A stretch of DNA of 36,896 nt from Hyphomicrobiales bacterium (GCA_024225445.1 JAAEMP010000316.1:1-36896); one strand, 5' to 3'. Positions 27,146 to 36,803 are shown, numbered from the stretch's first letter. Numbers and translations are program-made. Notes: generated from the sequence alone by a model not told the origin.

Positions 27146-27877
27146 TCAACCTTCTTTGGTATTACAGTGAACAAAAGTCAAATAGACGGGATCACGGCCT
27201 TCGCGTATTGCCTTCTTCTCGTACCGGGTCGATTTCCAGCCCGTCCATGGTGTGGTTCGGTCTTTATCGTTTTGAGCCTGCCAAACAAAAGCATTATTGC
27301 GGTGAACATGATCTAGTGTCCAATTCACGTAATGTGCAATGTCGGTCGCAAACCGGAATTCACCGCCGCTTTTTAAAACCCTGGCAAACCGGTCAAGATT
27401 ATCTGTATTTACAAAACGACGCTTCCAATGACGTTTTTTGGGCCATGGATCCGGGTATAACAAATAGATAATATCGAGGGAATCCGTTGGAAGCCAGTCA
27501 AGTAGCCTTGTGGCATCTTCATCAAACAAGCGTATGTTGGCTACCTGATGTTTGTCGATAGCCGATAACGCCTTGCCCATACCATTGATAAACGGTTCAC
27601 AACCGATAAAACCGGTCTCACTCTGTTCGCCACAACGTTGTACCAAATGTTCACCGCCACCAAATCCTATTTCGAGAATAATCCTGTTGGCGCTGCAATT
27701 GAACAATTCCTGAAGATTTTCTGGCGCCGGTTCGTCTAGATCCAGCTTCAACCGTGGTAACAACTTTTCAAACAATACCGTCTGGGAGTACTTTAGGGGA
27801 TTGGCTTTCCTTCGGCCAAAAAAAGCGCCAGCACGCCGTTGTCTGCCGGGGCTGTTATCATCACTGATAGTAATCAT
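27146..27877 (-). CDS. trmB: tRNA (guanine-N7-)-methyltransferase
   Basis: 243 residues; uses S-adenosylmethionine to make m7G46 in the variable loop of tRNA. The SAM-binding loop [10 protein letters not shown] is at about 71-80. The family motifs [17 protein letters not shown] (about 138-154) and a C-terminal FxTDxxxY-type [11 protein letters not shown] are present. Its ATG overlaps the metK stop (ATGA, 27877-27874), so it is translated right after the enzyme that makes its cofactor. Confidence 0.95.
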   Translation of the reverse strand: MITISDDNSPGRQRRAGAFFGRRKANPLKYSQTVLFEKLLPRLKLDLDEPAPENLQELFNCSANRIILEIGFGGGEHLVQRCGEQSETGFIGCEPFINGMGKALSAIDKHQVANIRLFDEDATRLLDWLPTDSLDIIYLLYPDPWPKKRHWKRRFVNTDNLDRFARVLKSGGEFRFATDIAHYVNWTLDHVHRNNAFVWQAQNDKDRTTPWTGWKSTRYEKKAIREGRDPVYLTFVHCNTKEG

Positions 27878-29121
27878 TCAAACGCTTTTGCAGCATCTTT
27901 CATGGCTTTCGTAAGATTGGTTTTTTCCCATGAAAATGAACCGCCCCGACCTGGCTTGCGACCAAAATGCCCATATGCTGCGGTTTGTGCGTAAATCGGT
28001 TTGTTGAGATCCAGATGACGTCTGATGCCTGATGGTGACAAATCCATTACATTTTCAATAACCCGTTCCAAACTCGCATCTGCGATCTTGCCCGTGCCAT
28101 GGGTGTCAACATAAATTGACAAAGGCTCGGCAACACCAATGGCGTAGGATAATTGAATAGTACAACGATCAGCCAGATTGGCAGCCACTATATTTTTTGC
28201 CAGATATCTTGCAGCGTAAGCAGCGGAACGGTCAACTTTTGTCGTATCCTTGCCGGAAAACGCTCCTCCTCCATGTGGTGCTGCGCCACCATAGGTATCA
28301 ACAATAATCTTGCGTCCTGTAAGCCCCGCATCCCCGTCCGGGCCACCAATAACGAATTTTCCAGTCGGATTGATATGCCAGACACACTTGTCAGCTATTT
28401 TGAGATCGCCCATTGCCTCACGAATGAAGGGCTCAACTACTTCCCGTACTTTTGCAGAATCCCAGCTATCGTCAATGTGCTGGGTGGAAACAACAATTTG
28501 TGTCGCCTCAACCGGTTCGCCATCTTCATAACGAACCGTGACCTGCGATTTTGCATCCGGTCCAAGTTTCGCAACTTCTCCTTCGCCCTTTTTTCGGGCA
28601 CTGGCCAATAATTCGAGAATTTTATGTGAATAATATATTGGCGCGGGCATCAAATCCGGGGTTTCCTTGCAGGCATAACCAAACATGATGCCCTGATCTC
28701 CCGCACCTTCTTCTCCCAGCCGGTCAGAGGAGCTGTCTACCCCCTGGGCGATATCAGCTGACTGGGAATGCAACAACACGTCAATTTTCGCGTTTTTCCA
28801 GTGAAATCCATCCTGTTCATAGCCAATATCGCGTATGGCACGGCGAGCTGCTGAACGAAACCGGGTCGGATTAATAACCTGATTGCCGTTTTTATCCAGC
28901 TTTAGCAAACTGCTGGGCACCCGAACCTCACCGGCAATTACCACGCGGTTGGTTGTAGTCAATGTTTCACAGGCAACGCGCACTGACCATGGATCATTTC
29001 CACTCTTGCGAGCCTCTTTATAGACAAGATCAACAACTTCATCAGAAATTCTGTCACAGACCTTGTCGGGATGACCTTCTGAAACAGATTCACTTGTAAA
29101 ATGGTAATTTTTCCGCATCAT
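27874..29121 (-). CDS. metK: S-adenosylmethionine synthetase
   Basis: 415 residues; makes SAM from methionine and ATP. Family strings are [59 protein letters not shown] and [29 protein letters not shown]. Of two neighbouring ATGs (29121 and 29118), both fit the site GGAG at 29131-29128. An upstream in-frame ATG at 29175 would add 18 residues foreign to the family. It has its own candidate promoter and is separated from the XRE gene by a terminator. No clear SAM riboswitch is seen in the 5' leader. Confidence 0.97.
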   Translation of the reverse strand: MMRKNYHFTSESVSEGHPDKVCDRISDEVVDLVYKEARKSGNDPWSVRVACETLTTTNRVVIAGEVRVPSSLLKLDKNGNQVINPTRFRSAARRAIRDIGYEQDGFHWKNAKIDVLLHSQSADIAQGVDSSSDRLGEEGAGDQGIMFGYACKETPDLMPAPIYYSHKILELLASARKKGEGEVAKLGPDAKSQVTVRYEDGEPVEATQIVVSTQHIDDSWDSAKVREVVEPFIREAMGDLKIADKCVWHINPTGKFVIGGPDGDAGLTGRKIIVDTYGGAAPHGGGAFSGKDTTKVDRSAAYAARYLAKNIVAANLADRCTIQLSYAIGVAEPLSIYVDTHGTGKIADASLERVIENVMDLSPSGIRRHLDLNKPIYAQTAAYGHFGRKPGRGGSFSWEKTNLTKAMKDAAKAFE

Positions 29122-29193
29122 TATTTTCTCCGAAGGGTTCTCTAGTGCACCGACCCGGGCACTCTGACATTTCACAGCCTAAAAGTTGAGATG

Positions 29194-29222
29194 TCTTTTA
29201 AAGCCCGTAGCAATAAGGTCAA
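29194..29222 (-). promoter_or_regulatory. Candidate metK promoter
   Basis: Minus-strand TTGACC (29222-29217) and AAAAGA (29199-29194) are separated by 17 bases. The -35 box fits the alphaproteobacterial TTGACC form well; the -10 box is weak. Transcription would begin near 29187, giving a leader of about 65 bases. Confidence 0.4.
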
Positions 29223-29251
29223 GTAGGCAATTAACGGGCAAATGGACATTT

Positions 29252-29288
29252 AAAAAAAAATTAGCCCCGATCAATAATAGCGCGGGGC
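29252..29288 (-). terminator. Intrinsic terminator after the XRE regulator gene
   Basis: GCCCCG (29264-29269) and CGGGGC (29283-29288) form a 6-bp all-GC stem, followed on the minus strand by TAA and nine T (29260-29252). It separates the regulator from metK. Confidence 0.85.
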
Positions 29289-29350
29289 CTTTTGTCTCCA
29301 TATGAAGTGAAAAACCTTAGTTTCTGTTCAAGAAGTGTTGACGAAGGATA

Positions 29351-29761
29351 TTATTCCTCAACATCCGACGCAAGGCTTTTCACCAATTCAACTAGTTTTC
29401 TGCGAACATTTACATCACCAATCTTTACAAAAGCCTTGTTGAGTTGCAAACCTTCTGAACTCGAAAGGAAATCGACCACATAATTTGGTGAATTTGATTC
29501 TATTGAACTTCCATCGCTCTCACAAGGAGCATCTTCAAAAAAGAATGCTATTGGCGTATCCAGTACCCCCGCGATATTTAGCAGCCGACCAGCCCCAATC
29601 CGGTTTGCACCTTTTTCATATTTTTGAATTTGTTGGAACGTAATACCCAAACTTTTACCCAGTTTTTCCTGGCTCATTCCCTGCATGGTTCGGCGCAAAC
29701 GAACTCTGCTGCCCACATGAATATCGACGGGATCCGGTTTTTTCGTAATTTCGTTCATCAT
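29351..29761 (-). CDS. XRE-family regulator (PraR/PhrR-like)
   Basis: 136 residues. A Cro/C1-type helix-turn-helix occupies about 17-72 (RVRLRRTMQGMSQEKLGKSL, then GITFQQIQKYEKGANRIGAGRL), followed by a linker and a C-terminal helical part. This size and this place beside metK and lnt are typical of the PraR/PhrR-type regulator of Hyphomicrobiales, which controls surface and biofilm genes or low-pH genes in studied species. The gene's own targets are not visible. It starts at ATG 29761 or 29758 after AAGGG, and has its own terminator. Confidence 0.8.
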   Translation of the reverse strand: MMNEITKKPDPVDIHVGSRVRLRRTMQGMSQEKLGKSLGITFQQIQKYEKGANRIGAGRLLNIAGVLDTPIAFFFEDAPCESDGSSIESNSPNYVVDFLSSSEGLQLNKAFVKIGDVNVRRKLVELVKSLASDVEE

Positions 29762-29989
29762 CTTAGTTTACCCTTGGCATTTGGGTCGGGAAATTCCAGT
29801 ACAGGATAACAGTTCAGTTCAACCAATTTCCAAAATCTTGTTGCATTCTTTATCTGAAATTTTAGTCCCATCATTTACCATCTTGCTAACAATGTACCTT
29901 TTATCGCCAATGTGCAACGCAATTGTATTGAATCAGCCTACAAATCTTGGGTAGTCGATGAAATTCACACCTGCCTTCCACGCACCCAA

Positions 29990-31624
29990 TTAATCGCTTC
30001 GACGCCACACTGAGGGCAGCAACATCACAATACAAATCAGGAAAAACCACCAATTTCCGATTTTCTGGTAATAAGTTCCCTCAATTGCTATCGGCAGTTC
30101 CGCATCAAGACTTCCACGTTCTCCAAGTCCAAGTATGGCATGAATTCTGCCAAAAGCATCAGAAACCGAAGAAATGCCACTATTTGCCGCACGTATAACC
30201 GGGAGACCTTCTTCTACGCCCCTTACCACAGCCTGACGATGATGTTGATAGGGACCGGATGTCTTTCCAAACCATGCATCGTTGGTGACATTTACAATCC
30301 AGTCGGCTTTTTGTCGTCCGGTTTTTGAACCATCCGGATTTGAACCTATGTGTTCTGGCTGAATCTGACCTGGAAATATGATCTCATAACAAATCAGCGG
30401 CAAAAAACTGCCGGTTGTCGAGGTCGATAACAACCTGCGTGAAACACCCTCACTAAATCCACCTTCAACACCGGTTAACTGGTGCAAACCAAGACGCTCT
30501 GCATATTCCTGAAAGGGAAGATACTCTCCAAATGGAACCAGATGGGATTTATCGGCTGCTCCGGTGATTTCTCCCCTGTGATTGATCACATAGACCGAGT
30601 TGAATACTCGCGTCTTGTTTTCATCATTCAGACCCTCTTCAACCCGCATCGCTCCGGTAATCAGAAAAGCATCTTGGGGAATCAGTTCAGCAATCGCCGC
30701 CAATTCACCTCTTCTTTGGGTCAAAACAAATGGAAAAGCTGATTCTGGCCAGATAAAATGAGTGATGTCACCATTTTTTGAATCAGATAACTGGAGATAA
30801 GAATTGAAAATATCACTTTCATTTTCTGGCTGCCATTTTTCATTCTGCTGGATTGCCGGCTGAACAATTCGCAACCGGACCTCATCAACAAATTGAACAG
30901 GATTTTGCTGAAGGCGCCAGTAACCAAATCCGACATGTGTAGCCACGAGTACAAGGCTAACCATCATAAGTGCCCTCACCCGGCGAGGTTTTACGCCTGA
31001 CGCGGGTGCGAATATTGCCGGCGAGGCAAATACCAGAATTGCCAAAGGCGTTATGGCGTACAATCCCAGCACCGAGACACTCTGCATCATCAAAACATTG
31101 GTCAATGCTGCATAGCCAATCGTGTTCCAGGGAAATCCGGTTAATACTGTCCCACGCAAATATTCCGCCAGCCCCACAGATACAGCCAGAATTGCAATTC
31201 GTCGCCAGTCATCGCTCCACACCAGCCTGGCAAATGAAATAGCGACTGCCCAGAACAAGGCAAGGAAAGCGGGTATCCCCAACACGACCAGCGGCACCAC
31301 CCATGCATATGTATCCACATCAACCAGAAGTGCCGCACCAATCCACCAGAGTCCGGCAAGGAAATATCCAAATGCAAACCACCAGCCGGTGACGAAAGAG
31401 GGCTTGATACGGGCTATTAAGCGACGCCCGGGATCACCTGCTGTACCATCTATCAGCCAGACCAATACGGGGAACGTAAAAAACAATATCCAGAACATGT
31501 CGGCAGGTGGCATGGCAAGCGCCGAGAGCCCGCCGCTAATGAACGCCGACATTGACCGTTTCCAGCCCCACTGGAGCATGAAAAATCCTGATATTTTTTC
31601 AAGGCTGATTGTACTCTTGATCAC
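29990..31624 (-). CDS. lnt: Apolipoprotein N-acyltransferase
   Basis: 544 residues; adds the third acyl chain to the N-terminal Cys of lipoproteins at the inner membrane. An N-terminal block of about six or seven helices is followed by a nitrilase-like domain with the catalytic Glu in WPESAFPF, Lys in ADKSHLVPFGEYLPF and Cys in LPLICYEIIFP, plus VNVTNDAWFG. A last helix lies near the C-terminus. The start is GTG 31624 with AGGTG upstream. The gene sits beside the XRE gene as in related genomes, but its usual upstream partners are missing. Confidence 0.96.
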   Translation of the reverse strand: MIKSTISLEKISGFFMLQWGWKRSMSAFISGGLSALAMPPADMFWILFFTFPVLVWLIDGTAGDPGRRLIARIKPSFVTGWWFAFGYFLAGLWWIGAALLVDVDTYAWVVPLVVLGIPAFLALFWAVAISFARLVWSDDWRRIAILAVSVGLAEYLRGTVLTGFPWNTIGYAALTNVLMMQSVSVLGLYAITPLAILVFASPAIFAPASGVKPRRVRALMMVSLVLVATHVGFGYWRLQQNPVQFVDEVRLRIVQPAIQQNEKWQPENESDIFNSYLQLSDSKNGDITHFIWPESAFPFVLTQRRGELAAIAELIPQDAFLITGAMRVEEGLNDENKTRVFNSVYVINHRGEITGAADKSHLVPFGEYLPFQEYAERLGLHQLTGVEGGFSEGVSRRLLSTSTTGSFLPLICYEIIFPGQIQPEHIGSNPDGSKTGRQKADWIVNVTNDAWFGKTSGPYQHHRQAVVRGVEEGLPVIRAANSGISSVSDAFGRIHAILGLGERGSLDAELPIAIEGTYYQKIGNWWFFLICIVMLLPSVWRRSD

Positions 31625-31649
31625 GAATCACCTGCAAAATGATTAAACA

Positions 31650-31677
31650 TGGATAGCCGGTGACCTGATTTGGTCAA
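31650..31677 (-). promoter_or_regulatory. Candidate lnt promoter
   Basis: Minus-strand TTGACC (31677-31672) and TATCCA (31655-31650) are 16 bases apart, close to the alphaproteobacterial housekeeping pattern. Transcription would begin near 31643, about 20 bases before the lnt start codon. Confidence 0.4.
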
Positions 31678-32001
31678 GCACCAAGTTGGAAACAATAAAT
31701 TTAAGTTTTAGGTATAGAAGACTTTCGTAACCCCGGAAGGCGAGCATGCAAGATGCCGTTTTGTCACACAAATCACTCCTGGCAGTTGGAACCATGGTTC
31801 CCCGTTGCTTCCCATATAAAAAAATTGCAACCAAACGGCTATTTCTGCCTGACGGACCAATGAAACATTCTACAATCAATTTGATACTCATTCTGCGACA
31901 TGTCTGGCGAGTCAATTTTGTGCTGTAAACGGCCGTTCTTCAACCACTGTAAAACCGGCAGGTGAGCGTCAGGGGAAGACCTTTGGCCACCGATGGATTC
32001 A
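31678..32001. other. Intergenic region with a 14-base palindrome
   Basis: The clearest element is the perfect palindrome GGAACCATGGTTCC at 31788-31801, a possible operator. A plus-strand frame of 60 codons (31746-31928) has a good GGAAGG site, but its product looks random; I do not call it a gene. No terminator is clear between the end of the GDYXXLXY gene (32002) and lnt. Confidence 0.3.
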
Positions 32002-32526
32002 CTACCCGCCATCTACTACCTTTTCATTATATGGAATTTTCGTGAACGCCTCGTCGGCAAGGCCAACCAGGATGGATTTACCTGACGCGTCGATATGAAG
32101 AATGCCGTATTTCGCTTTTGAAAAGCGATCCGCCTGACCCTCCTGGAAGAAAAACGATTCCGCCCCGTAACGCAATTCACCGGTTTTCAGGCGCTGGCGA
32201 AAACGCAGGTACACCTCATTCTCGCCAAGCACCTCGCCATCATCAATTCGCGCGTAGCTCGCCAAGTTGTTGGCATCCACAGTGATAACGATTAAGCCAC
32301 TGTAGGGCAGATCCTCCATGACATCCTTTGCAGGAAAAGCGGCCTTGTCATAGCGCAGAATCATGTAGTCACCCTGGATCAGCGACCGAGGGTCGACCGG
32401 GCGTAACTTCAGAAGAACCTCCCGACCTTCGTTGACGATTTTTTGCTTTGAAATAATATCGTAATTGGCAACTCCAAGAACAACCAGGAGCCCAGTAAGC
32501 AGAAAACCGCGGTAGAGATGCCTCAT
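32002..32526 (-). CDS. GDYXXLXY-domain protein
   Basis: 174 residues. The start ATG 32526 overlaps the TGA of the DUF4401 gene (ATGA); longer readings of the frame would run into that gene. A single N-terminal hydrophobic helix (GFLLTGLLVVLGVANY) precedes the family motif GDYMILRY in LIQGDYMILRYDKA. The rest is beta-rich and probably periplasmic. The function is unknown. The motif protein is usually encoded with DUF2157 and DUF4401 proteins, as here, so the three likely form one membrane complex. Confidence 0.85.
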   Translation of the reverse strand: MRHLYRGFLLTGLLVVLGVANYDIISKQKIVNEGREVLLKLRPVDPRSLIQGDYMILRYDKAAFPAKDVMEDLPYSGLIVITVDANNLASYARIDDGEVLGENEVYLRFRQRLKTGELRYGAESFFFQEGQADRFSKAKYGILHIDASGKSILVGLADEAFTKIPYNEKVVDGG

Positions 32527-33566
32527 TTTTCCGCCTCCCGTTTCGCCGCCCACATGGTGAATGCCCACAAGACAAGGAGCAAGACGCCTGCGGCGACCAG
32601 CATCATCGACTTCGTCAGCAGCGTGAATTCCAGGTCGTAGTAGAATCTGGACAGGTAATAGGCTTCCAGAAGGATGCCCGCTACAGCCAGAAGGCGTGAT
32701 CCAAGAACGTAGGCCAGCACGATGATCAGCAACACTGCCGATCCGCCCGGTGGCATGATCGCCCCGAGCGTCAAGGCAACGATCGTGAGGACAATCAGTA
32801 CTATCTGCTTTTCCCGGCTTTCCAGCCCGCGCCAGATCGTGATGACTAACCATAGGAAAAGGGCGATATGCATGGCCCGAGAGAACCATCCACTCCCTTC
32901 AACCGCAGTGCCTAAGCCCAACGAGCCCAGCACAATCGTCGAGAGCGGTGCGGCAAATAGCAGGGATATCGCAGTGGGGCGGAGCTCGATGCGTGGCGGA
33001 TAGAGCAACAGGACCGTACCGATAACAAGTGCCAGCGAAATAATTGTCAGCTGATAGGGCACCTCCTCGACCACCAGGGCGGCGATGAACAATCCGATCG
33101 TCAGCGCGCTGGTGAGTGTCTGGAGAATAAATCCCGGCACTTTCCAGGCGATGAACGCCGCCGGGACCATCGCCGCGATAACCGCCACCCAGAGCGACTC
33201 TGTCTCGAAACCGAGTCCACCCGCGATCAGTGCCGTCGCGGCGGCTGCCAGCGTCACAGCAAACTGCTGCCTGAAAACACCTTTAGCTTCAGCATCGGCT
33301 AGCAGCAGAAACAGGCCGCAGGCAAGGAAAACCAGTCCGACCACGGTGATCGGTATCCCCGGTTCATCAACGTTGAAGGAGATAGTCGTAAAAGCGACAC
33401 CAAAGCCGATCAGGGCGCAACCGGCAATCCAGGCGCCAATCACAAGAATGGCCTGAACATACCAGGGACCGGACCGGTCAAGATTCTGGTCGCGCGCCGC
33501 CATCACCTGACTTATCAGACTGGCGTCCACATCGAGTTTCGCGGCAAGGGCAGAGGCTTCGATCAT
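32523..33566 (-). CDS. DUF4401 family integral membrane protein
   Basis: 347 residues with about nine or ten hydrophobic helices after a short soluble N-terminus (MIEASALAAKLDVDASLISQ). Long aliphatic stretches and few charges suit the inner membrane. The function is unknown. It is coupled by ATGA overlaps to the DUF2157 gene upstream and the GDYXXLXY gene downstream. Base composition is noticeably richer in G+C than the lnt-nusA genes. Confidence 0.8.
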   Translation of the reverse strand: MIEASALAAKLDVDASLISQVMAARDQNLDRSGPWYVQAILVIGAWIAGCALIGFGVAFTTISFNVDEPGIPITVVGLVFLACGLFLLLADAEAKGVFRQQFAVTLAAAATALIAGGLGFETESLWVAVIAAMVPAAFIAWKVPGFILQTLTSALTIGLFIAALVVEEVPYQLTIISLALVIGTVLLLYPPRIELRPTAISLLFAAPLSTIVLGSLGLGTAVEGSGWFSRAMHIALFLWLVITIWRGLESREKQIVLIVLTIVALTLGAIMPPGGSAVLLIIVLAYVLGSRLLAVAGILLEAYYLSRFYYDLEFTLLTKSMMLVAAGVLLLVLWAFTMWAAKREAEK

Positions 33567-34546
33567 CCCGCGCTCCTTCGATCACTCGCTCGTAAAACCA
33601 GTAACAGTTTGCCCATGCCACCAGCAACGCTGATACACCACAATGTCAGTAGCGCAAAGCCGAAGACCACTGCGTCTCCATCGGCCATGATCTCAAAAAC
33701 CAACCTCCCACCGACCACCATCAGGAACAGTCCGCCATAGGCGACGAGCAATGAAAAGGCCGGAAAATCAGACCACCGACCGCGATAAAGAATAATCCCG
33801 CCGGCAAACGCCGCAACCAGGATAATCACCGAGTAGAAGTGGCCGTCCAATTCAAATACGTAAGCGCAGGCCGCAACGAAGAAATGGGCCATACCGACAA
33901 AGAGCAATATGTAACGGGTCCAGATTGATGCCATCCAGGAAAAACCGGCTTGGACTGCCGTTTCTCGAAAGCCTAACGCAACTGTTAGCAGTGCTCCCAG
34001 CAAAAGAGCAGTGCTCTCGGCTTCCAGCCATTTCATTGGGATCGCCACCTGGATGCTGTAAGTACAGGCTGCAGTATAGGCGACAACCAGTAAAGTGAAC
34101 CACTGGGCTGCAGACCTGGAGAATAGTGTCCACGGCAGGATTAGCAGCGCCCAGGCGACGAACAATTCAAATACGTCTGCCCCGGTCTGGTAGACTTGAC
34201 CAATCACGGCAAGCAAAACACCGACGAGCACCGAGGCGGCAACCAGCAGCGCTTGACCGACAAGTTTCCCGGAGCCGACGAAGATTGCGCCCACCGCCGT
34301 CACCACAAGGGCGACTTCGATCACGGCGAACTTTGCAAAGGGGGACATATCAGCCCAATTATAGGCGAAAAAGAAAATGATACCGGACAATACATGGGCG
34401 AACCCTAGCGCGAGTAGCGCTCGGTGCGCCCACAGCGACCAGAAGCCGTCGTCACGAACCCAGGCTACCGCGTCGCGAAACGTTGAGGCGCCTACAAGGT
34501 CTGCGGAGCGTAGACGGTAAAGATCTGACAATTCAACAAAGCGCAT
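33563..34546 (-). CDS. DUF2157 family integral membrane protein
   Basis: 327 residues. A soluble N-terminal part (about 45 residues, WVRDDGFWSLWAHRALLALGFAHVLSG) leads into about eight or nine hydrophobic helices, including FFFAYNWADMSPFAKFAVIE, the family's conserved region. It is the first gene of the three-gene operon; ATG 34546 follows GAGGA. The role is unknown; no transport or enzymatic motif is seen. It ends with the ATGA overlap into the DUF4401 gene. Confidence 0.82.
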   Translation of the reverse strand: MRFVELSDLYRLRSADLVGASTFRDAVAWVRDDGFWSLWAHRALLALGFAHVLSGIIFFFAYNWADMSPFAKFAVIEVALVVTAVGAIFVGSGKLVGQALLVAASVLVGVLLAVIGQVYQTGADVFELFVAWALLILPWTLFSRSAAQWFTLLVVAYTAACTYSIQVAIPMKWLEAESTALLLGALLTVALGFRETAVQAGFSWMASIWTRYILLFVGMAHFFVAACAYVFELDGHFYSVIILVAAFAGGIILYRGRWSDFPAFSLLVAYGGLFLMVVGGRLVFEIMADGDAVVFGFALLTLWCISVAGGMGKLLLVLRASDRRSAG

Positions 34547-35079
34547 GAGTTGTCCTCAAATTAGTCACGAAGAAACAGTGGCATTATCATTGACCTGGCT
34601 TGAGCGACCTATCGCGCGCCTGTGCAGGACGTAGCACTATCTCTTGTTGCTATGCAGTTAGCGGATTCTGGTTGATATAACAAAGAAAATCATTGATGTG
34701 AACCAAAGATGGGAAAGGCGTCGATGGTGACCAAAAAATGCCTTCCCGACGCTCATGGTGGATATCTATAGTTATCATCAAATTATGACGGCTGGTTGCC
34801 CGTTTGGTTTGTGCAAACCAAACCTTGGTAACGCTGGCATGATATATTAAGAAAGGTCACTTTTCGGTCAAAAGGGTGAATTCTGCCTTGCCTCGACTAT
34901 CCCGATTGCGTCGCCGTCTGAAGTGGCAATACATACCACAATCGTAAGTCTGGCATCTTCAGGTCTTAAGTCCATTTGATTTTACTCAACGACGATGTAC
35001 CGGTGTGAAATAATATTCGACGGCCGAAGCACTAGCATCGATTGCCCGAAGTTCGCTCTATCGCCAACGTTGACATGCC
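34547..35079. other. Intergenic region with a long hairpin
   Basis: No gene seen in about 530 bases. The strongest element is the perfect 9-bp stem GTTTGGTTT-GTGC-AAACCAAAC at 34802-34823, extended by a partly paired outer stem (34795-34832). A second imperfect stem involves GGGAAAGGC near 34710 and GCCTTCCC near 34741. The region precedes the DUF2157 operon on one side and the broken permease on the other, so promoters are expected but none is convincing. Confidence 0.35.
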
Positions 35080-35745
35080 ATGGCCTTCGATAGTTCCGCC
35101 GACACCTCTAAGCTTCGCCGCTCATTTGGTTTGTTAGGTACCGTTATGCTGGGCATAAGGGCGATGATTGGCGCTGGAATATTCGTTCTCTCCGGCATTG
35201 CTGCTGGAGGCCGGTCCTGCCCTGCTGCTCGCTTTCACCCTTAACGGTGTGGCGGCGCTCGCCATCGGGTCCTGCTATGCAGAGCTTGCCAGCGCCATGC
35301 CGAGAGCCGGCGGATCATATTGCTGGATTAAGCAGGGCATCGGTCCAGTCACCGGTTTTTTTCGGGCTGGATTAGTTTTTATGCCAACACTATCGCCGCC
35401 GCATTATATGCAGAAACGTTTGGTGCTTTCGCCATCGCGCTTGCTGGATTAATGATGCAATCCCTGCCAGCTCCCTCATCAGTCCTGTCCACCCCTGCCC
35501 GAATTGCCGTCATTACAATCATTACTATCGTTGAATTCCACAATTGTTGGAAACTCGGATTGAAGTTGTTCCAAGCTTCTCACATCGCCCATATTTATAT
35601 AAATAACAATAGCTTAAAGAAGGTGCCTAAGTCTAAATCAAAACTTCAACAACTTGAATCACAACATGAAGAAGAACAATTGTCTCTTGTCGACTTTGAA
35701 GAGACCAGTCGCACCCTTATGGACCGACAGCCTGCTTTCCTGTAA
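35080..35745 (+). pseudogene. Broken APC-family amino-acid permease
   Basis: ATG 35080 opens LRRSFGLLGTVMLGIRAMIGAGIFVLSGIAA, the opening of APC permeases (helix 1 with the broken GAGIF). After a shift near 35205 the frame continues as AGPALLLAFTLNGVAALAIG...YAELASAMPRAGGSYCWIKQGIGP. After a second shift near 35368 it continues as WISFYANTIAAALYAETFGAF. From about 35535 the similarity fades into a charged, non-membrane tail ending DRQPAFL. Only about the first third to half of a permease remains, so the gene is dead. Each frame agrees with the family only between the shifts. Confidence 0.75.
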
Positions 35746-35900
35746 TCCTCGGACATGCGAGATGGCGCAAGGCACACAAACGCAACTGAAATAAGTGACA
35801 TTTTTTTGGTGAGGCTTTGTCTGCGCCAAATGTGGATGGCATTGCCTATCCGGTTGGGTTAGATTCAGTCTTTTAGAAGAATATCGCAATCCTTGAATCG

Positions 35901-36803
35901 GTGGAGATTGACCTCTTGCCCAATGCCAAAGATATCCGGCACATGATTGAGATGCACGTTCCAGGTGCCCAATTAAAAGCCTCAGAAAGATTAGTCGGGG
36001 GGGTGTCAGCAGAAGTCCATCGTCTTGATCTATTGCAGCCCGACGGAAGTGAGCGCCGCATTGTGCTCAGATGTCATGGCACCACGCACTCTGGCCACGA
36101 CGCTGAACTCGAATTCGAACTCCTGAAATCACTGTTTGAGGCTGGTTTGCCTGTGCCAAAACCAATCAGCGTTGATGCCACCCGCAAATTGTTGGAACAC
36201 CCATATCTGTTGATTGAGTTCGTTGATGGTTCGTCTTCCATCGCACAATCCAGGGTCAAAACATACATCGACAAGATGGCTGAAGTGCTCGCAATGGTGC
36301 ATGGAACGGCAACTGACACCTTGCCCGCCCTGCCGCCCCGACTGGACCCTCTGCCTGAACTACTTGACTTTCTATCGGAGCTTTCAGAATGGTGTGATTT
36401 GCGAGATTATCTCTCAAAGCTGGAAAACAGCGCTTTTGAGGGCAAACCAGCACTCTTACATGGGGACTTTTGGCCCTCAAACCTGATCTGGTCGGATAAG
36501 AATATTATCTCAATTCTCGATTGGGAAGACGCTGCGATAGGAGACCCGATTTCGGATGTCGCCTGCACCTGTCTGGAGCTAAGATACATTTACGGTGAAA
36601 AAGAGGTGAAGGGATTCTTGAGCTCGTATGCAAACCTCAGACAGATTGAGTCGAAAAGGCTTGCACTCTGGTTAGTTTATGTGGCCGCTGCCGCGCTTCT
36701 CAATATGGGCAGTTGGCGACTTGAACCCTCACGCGAGGCGCACATGCGCCGAACCGCAATCAGAACGATGGAAGAAGCCTCGACAATTCTAATGGCACGT
36801 TGA
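35901..36803 (+). CDS. APH-family phosphotransferase (aminoglycoside/choline-kinase fold)
   Basis: 300 residues with the protein-kinase-like APH fold. A glycine-rich N-lobe stretch (RLVGGVSAEVHRL, about 30-42) and Lys/Glu-type contacts precede the catalytic loop LHGDFWPSNLIW (about 191-202) and the metal site ILDWEDAAIGDPISDVA. It phosphorylates a hydroxyl on a small molecule; the substrate cannot be told, and a resistance role is not implied. The start is GTG 35901, without a clear binding site; later Met codons exist. It lies alone after the broken permease. Confidence 0.85.
   Translation: MEIDLLPNAKDIRHMIEMHVPGAQLKASERLVGGVSAEVHRLDLLQPDGSERRIVLRCHGTTHSGHDAELEFELLKSLFEAGLPVPKPISVDATRKLLEHPYLLIEFVDGSSSIAQSRVKTYIDKMAEVLAMVHGTATDTLPALPPRLDPLPELLDFLSELSEWCDLRDYLSKLENSAFEGKPALLHGDFWPSNLIWSDKNIISILDWEDAAIGDPISDVACTCLELRYIYGEKEVKGFLSSYANLRQIESKRLALWLVYVAAAALLNMGSWRLEPSREAHMRRTAIRTMEEASTILMAR

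Noticed and set aside
29122-29260. A SAM riboswitch in the metK leader
   Set aside because: I looked for SAM-II-like pseudoknot elements and saw none; the leader is short and only a promoter and a terminator of the previous gene are clear.
31643-31928. Overlapping 60- and 90-codon ORFs on opposite strands in the lnt-side gap
   Set aside because: Composition looks random and no family is recognised; the plus-strand one has a fair binding site but nothing else in support.
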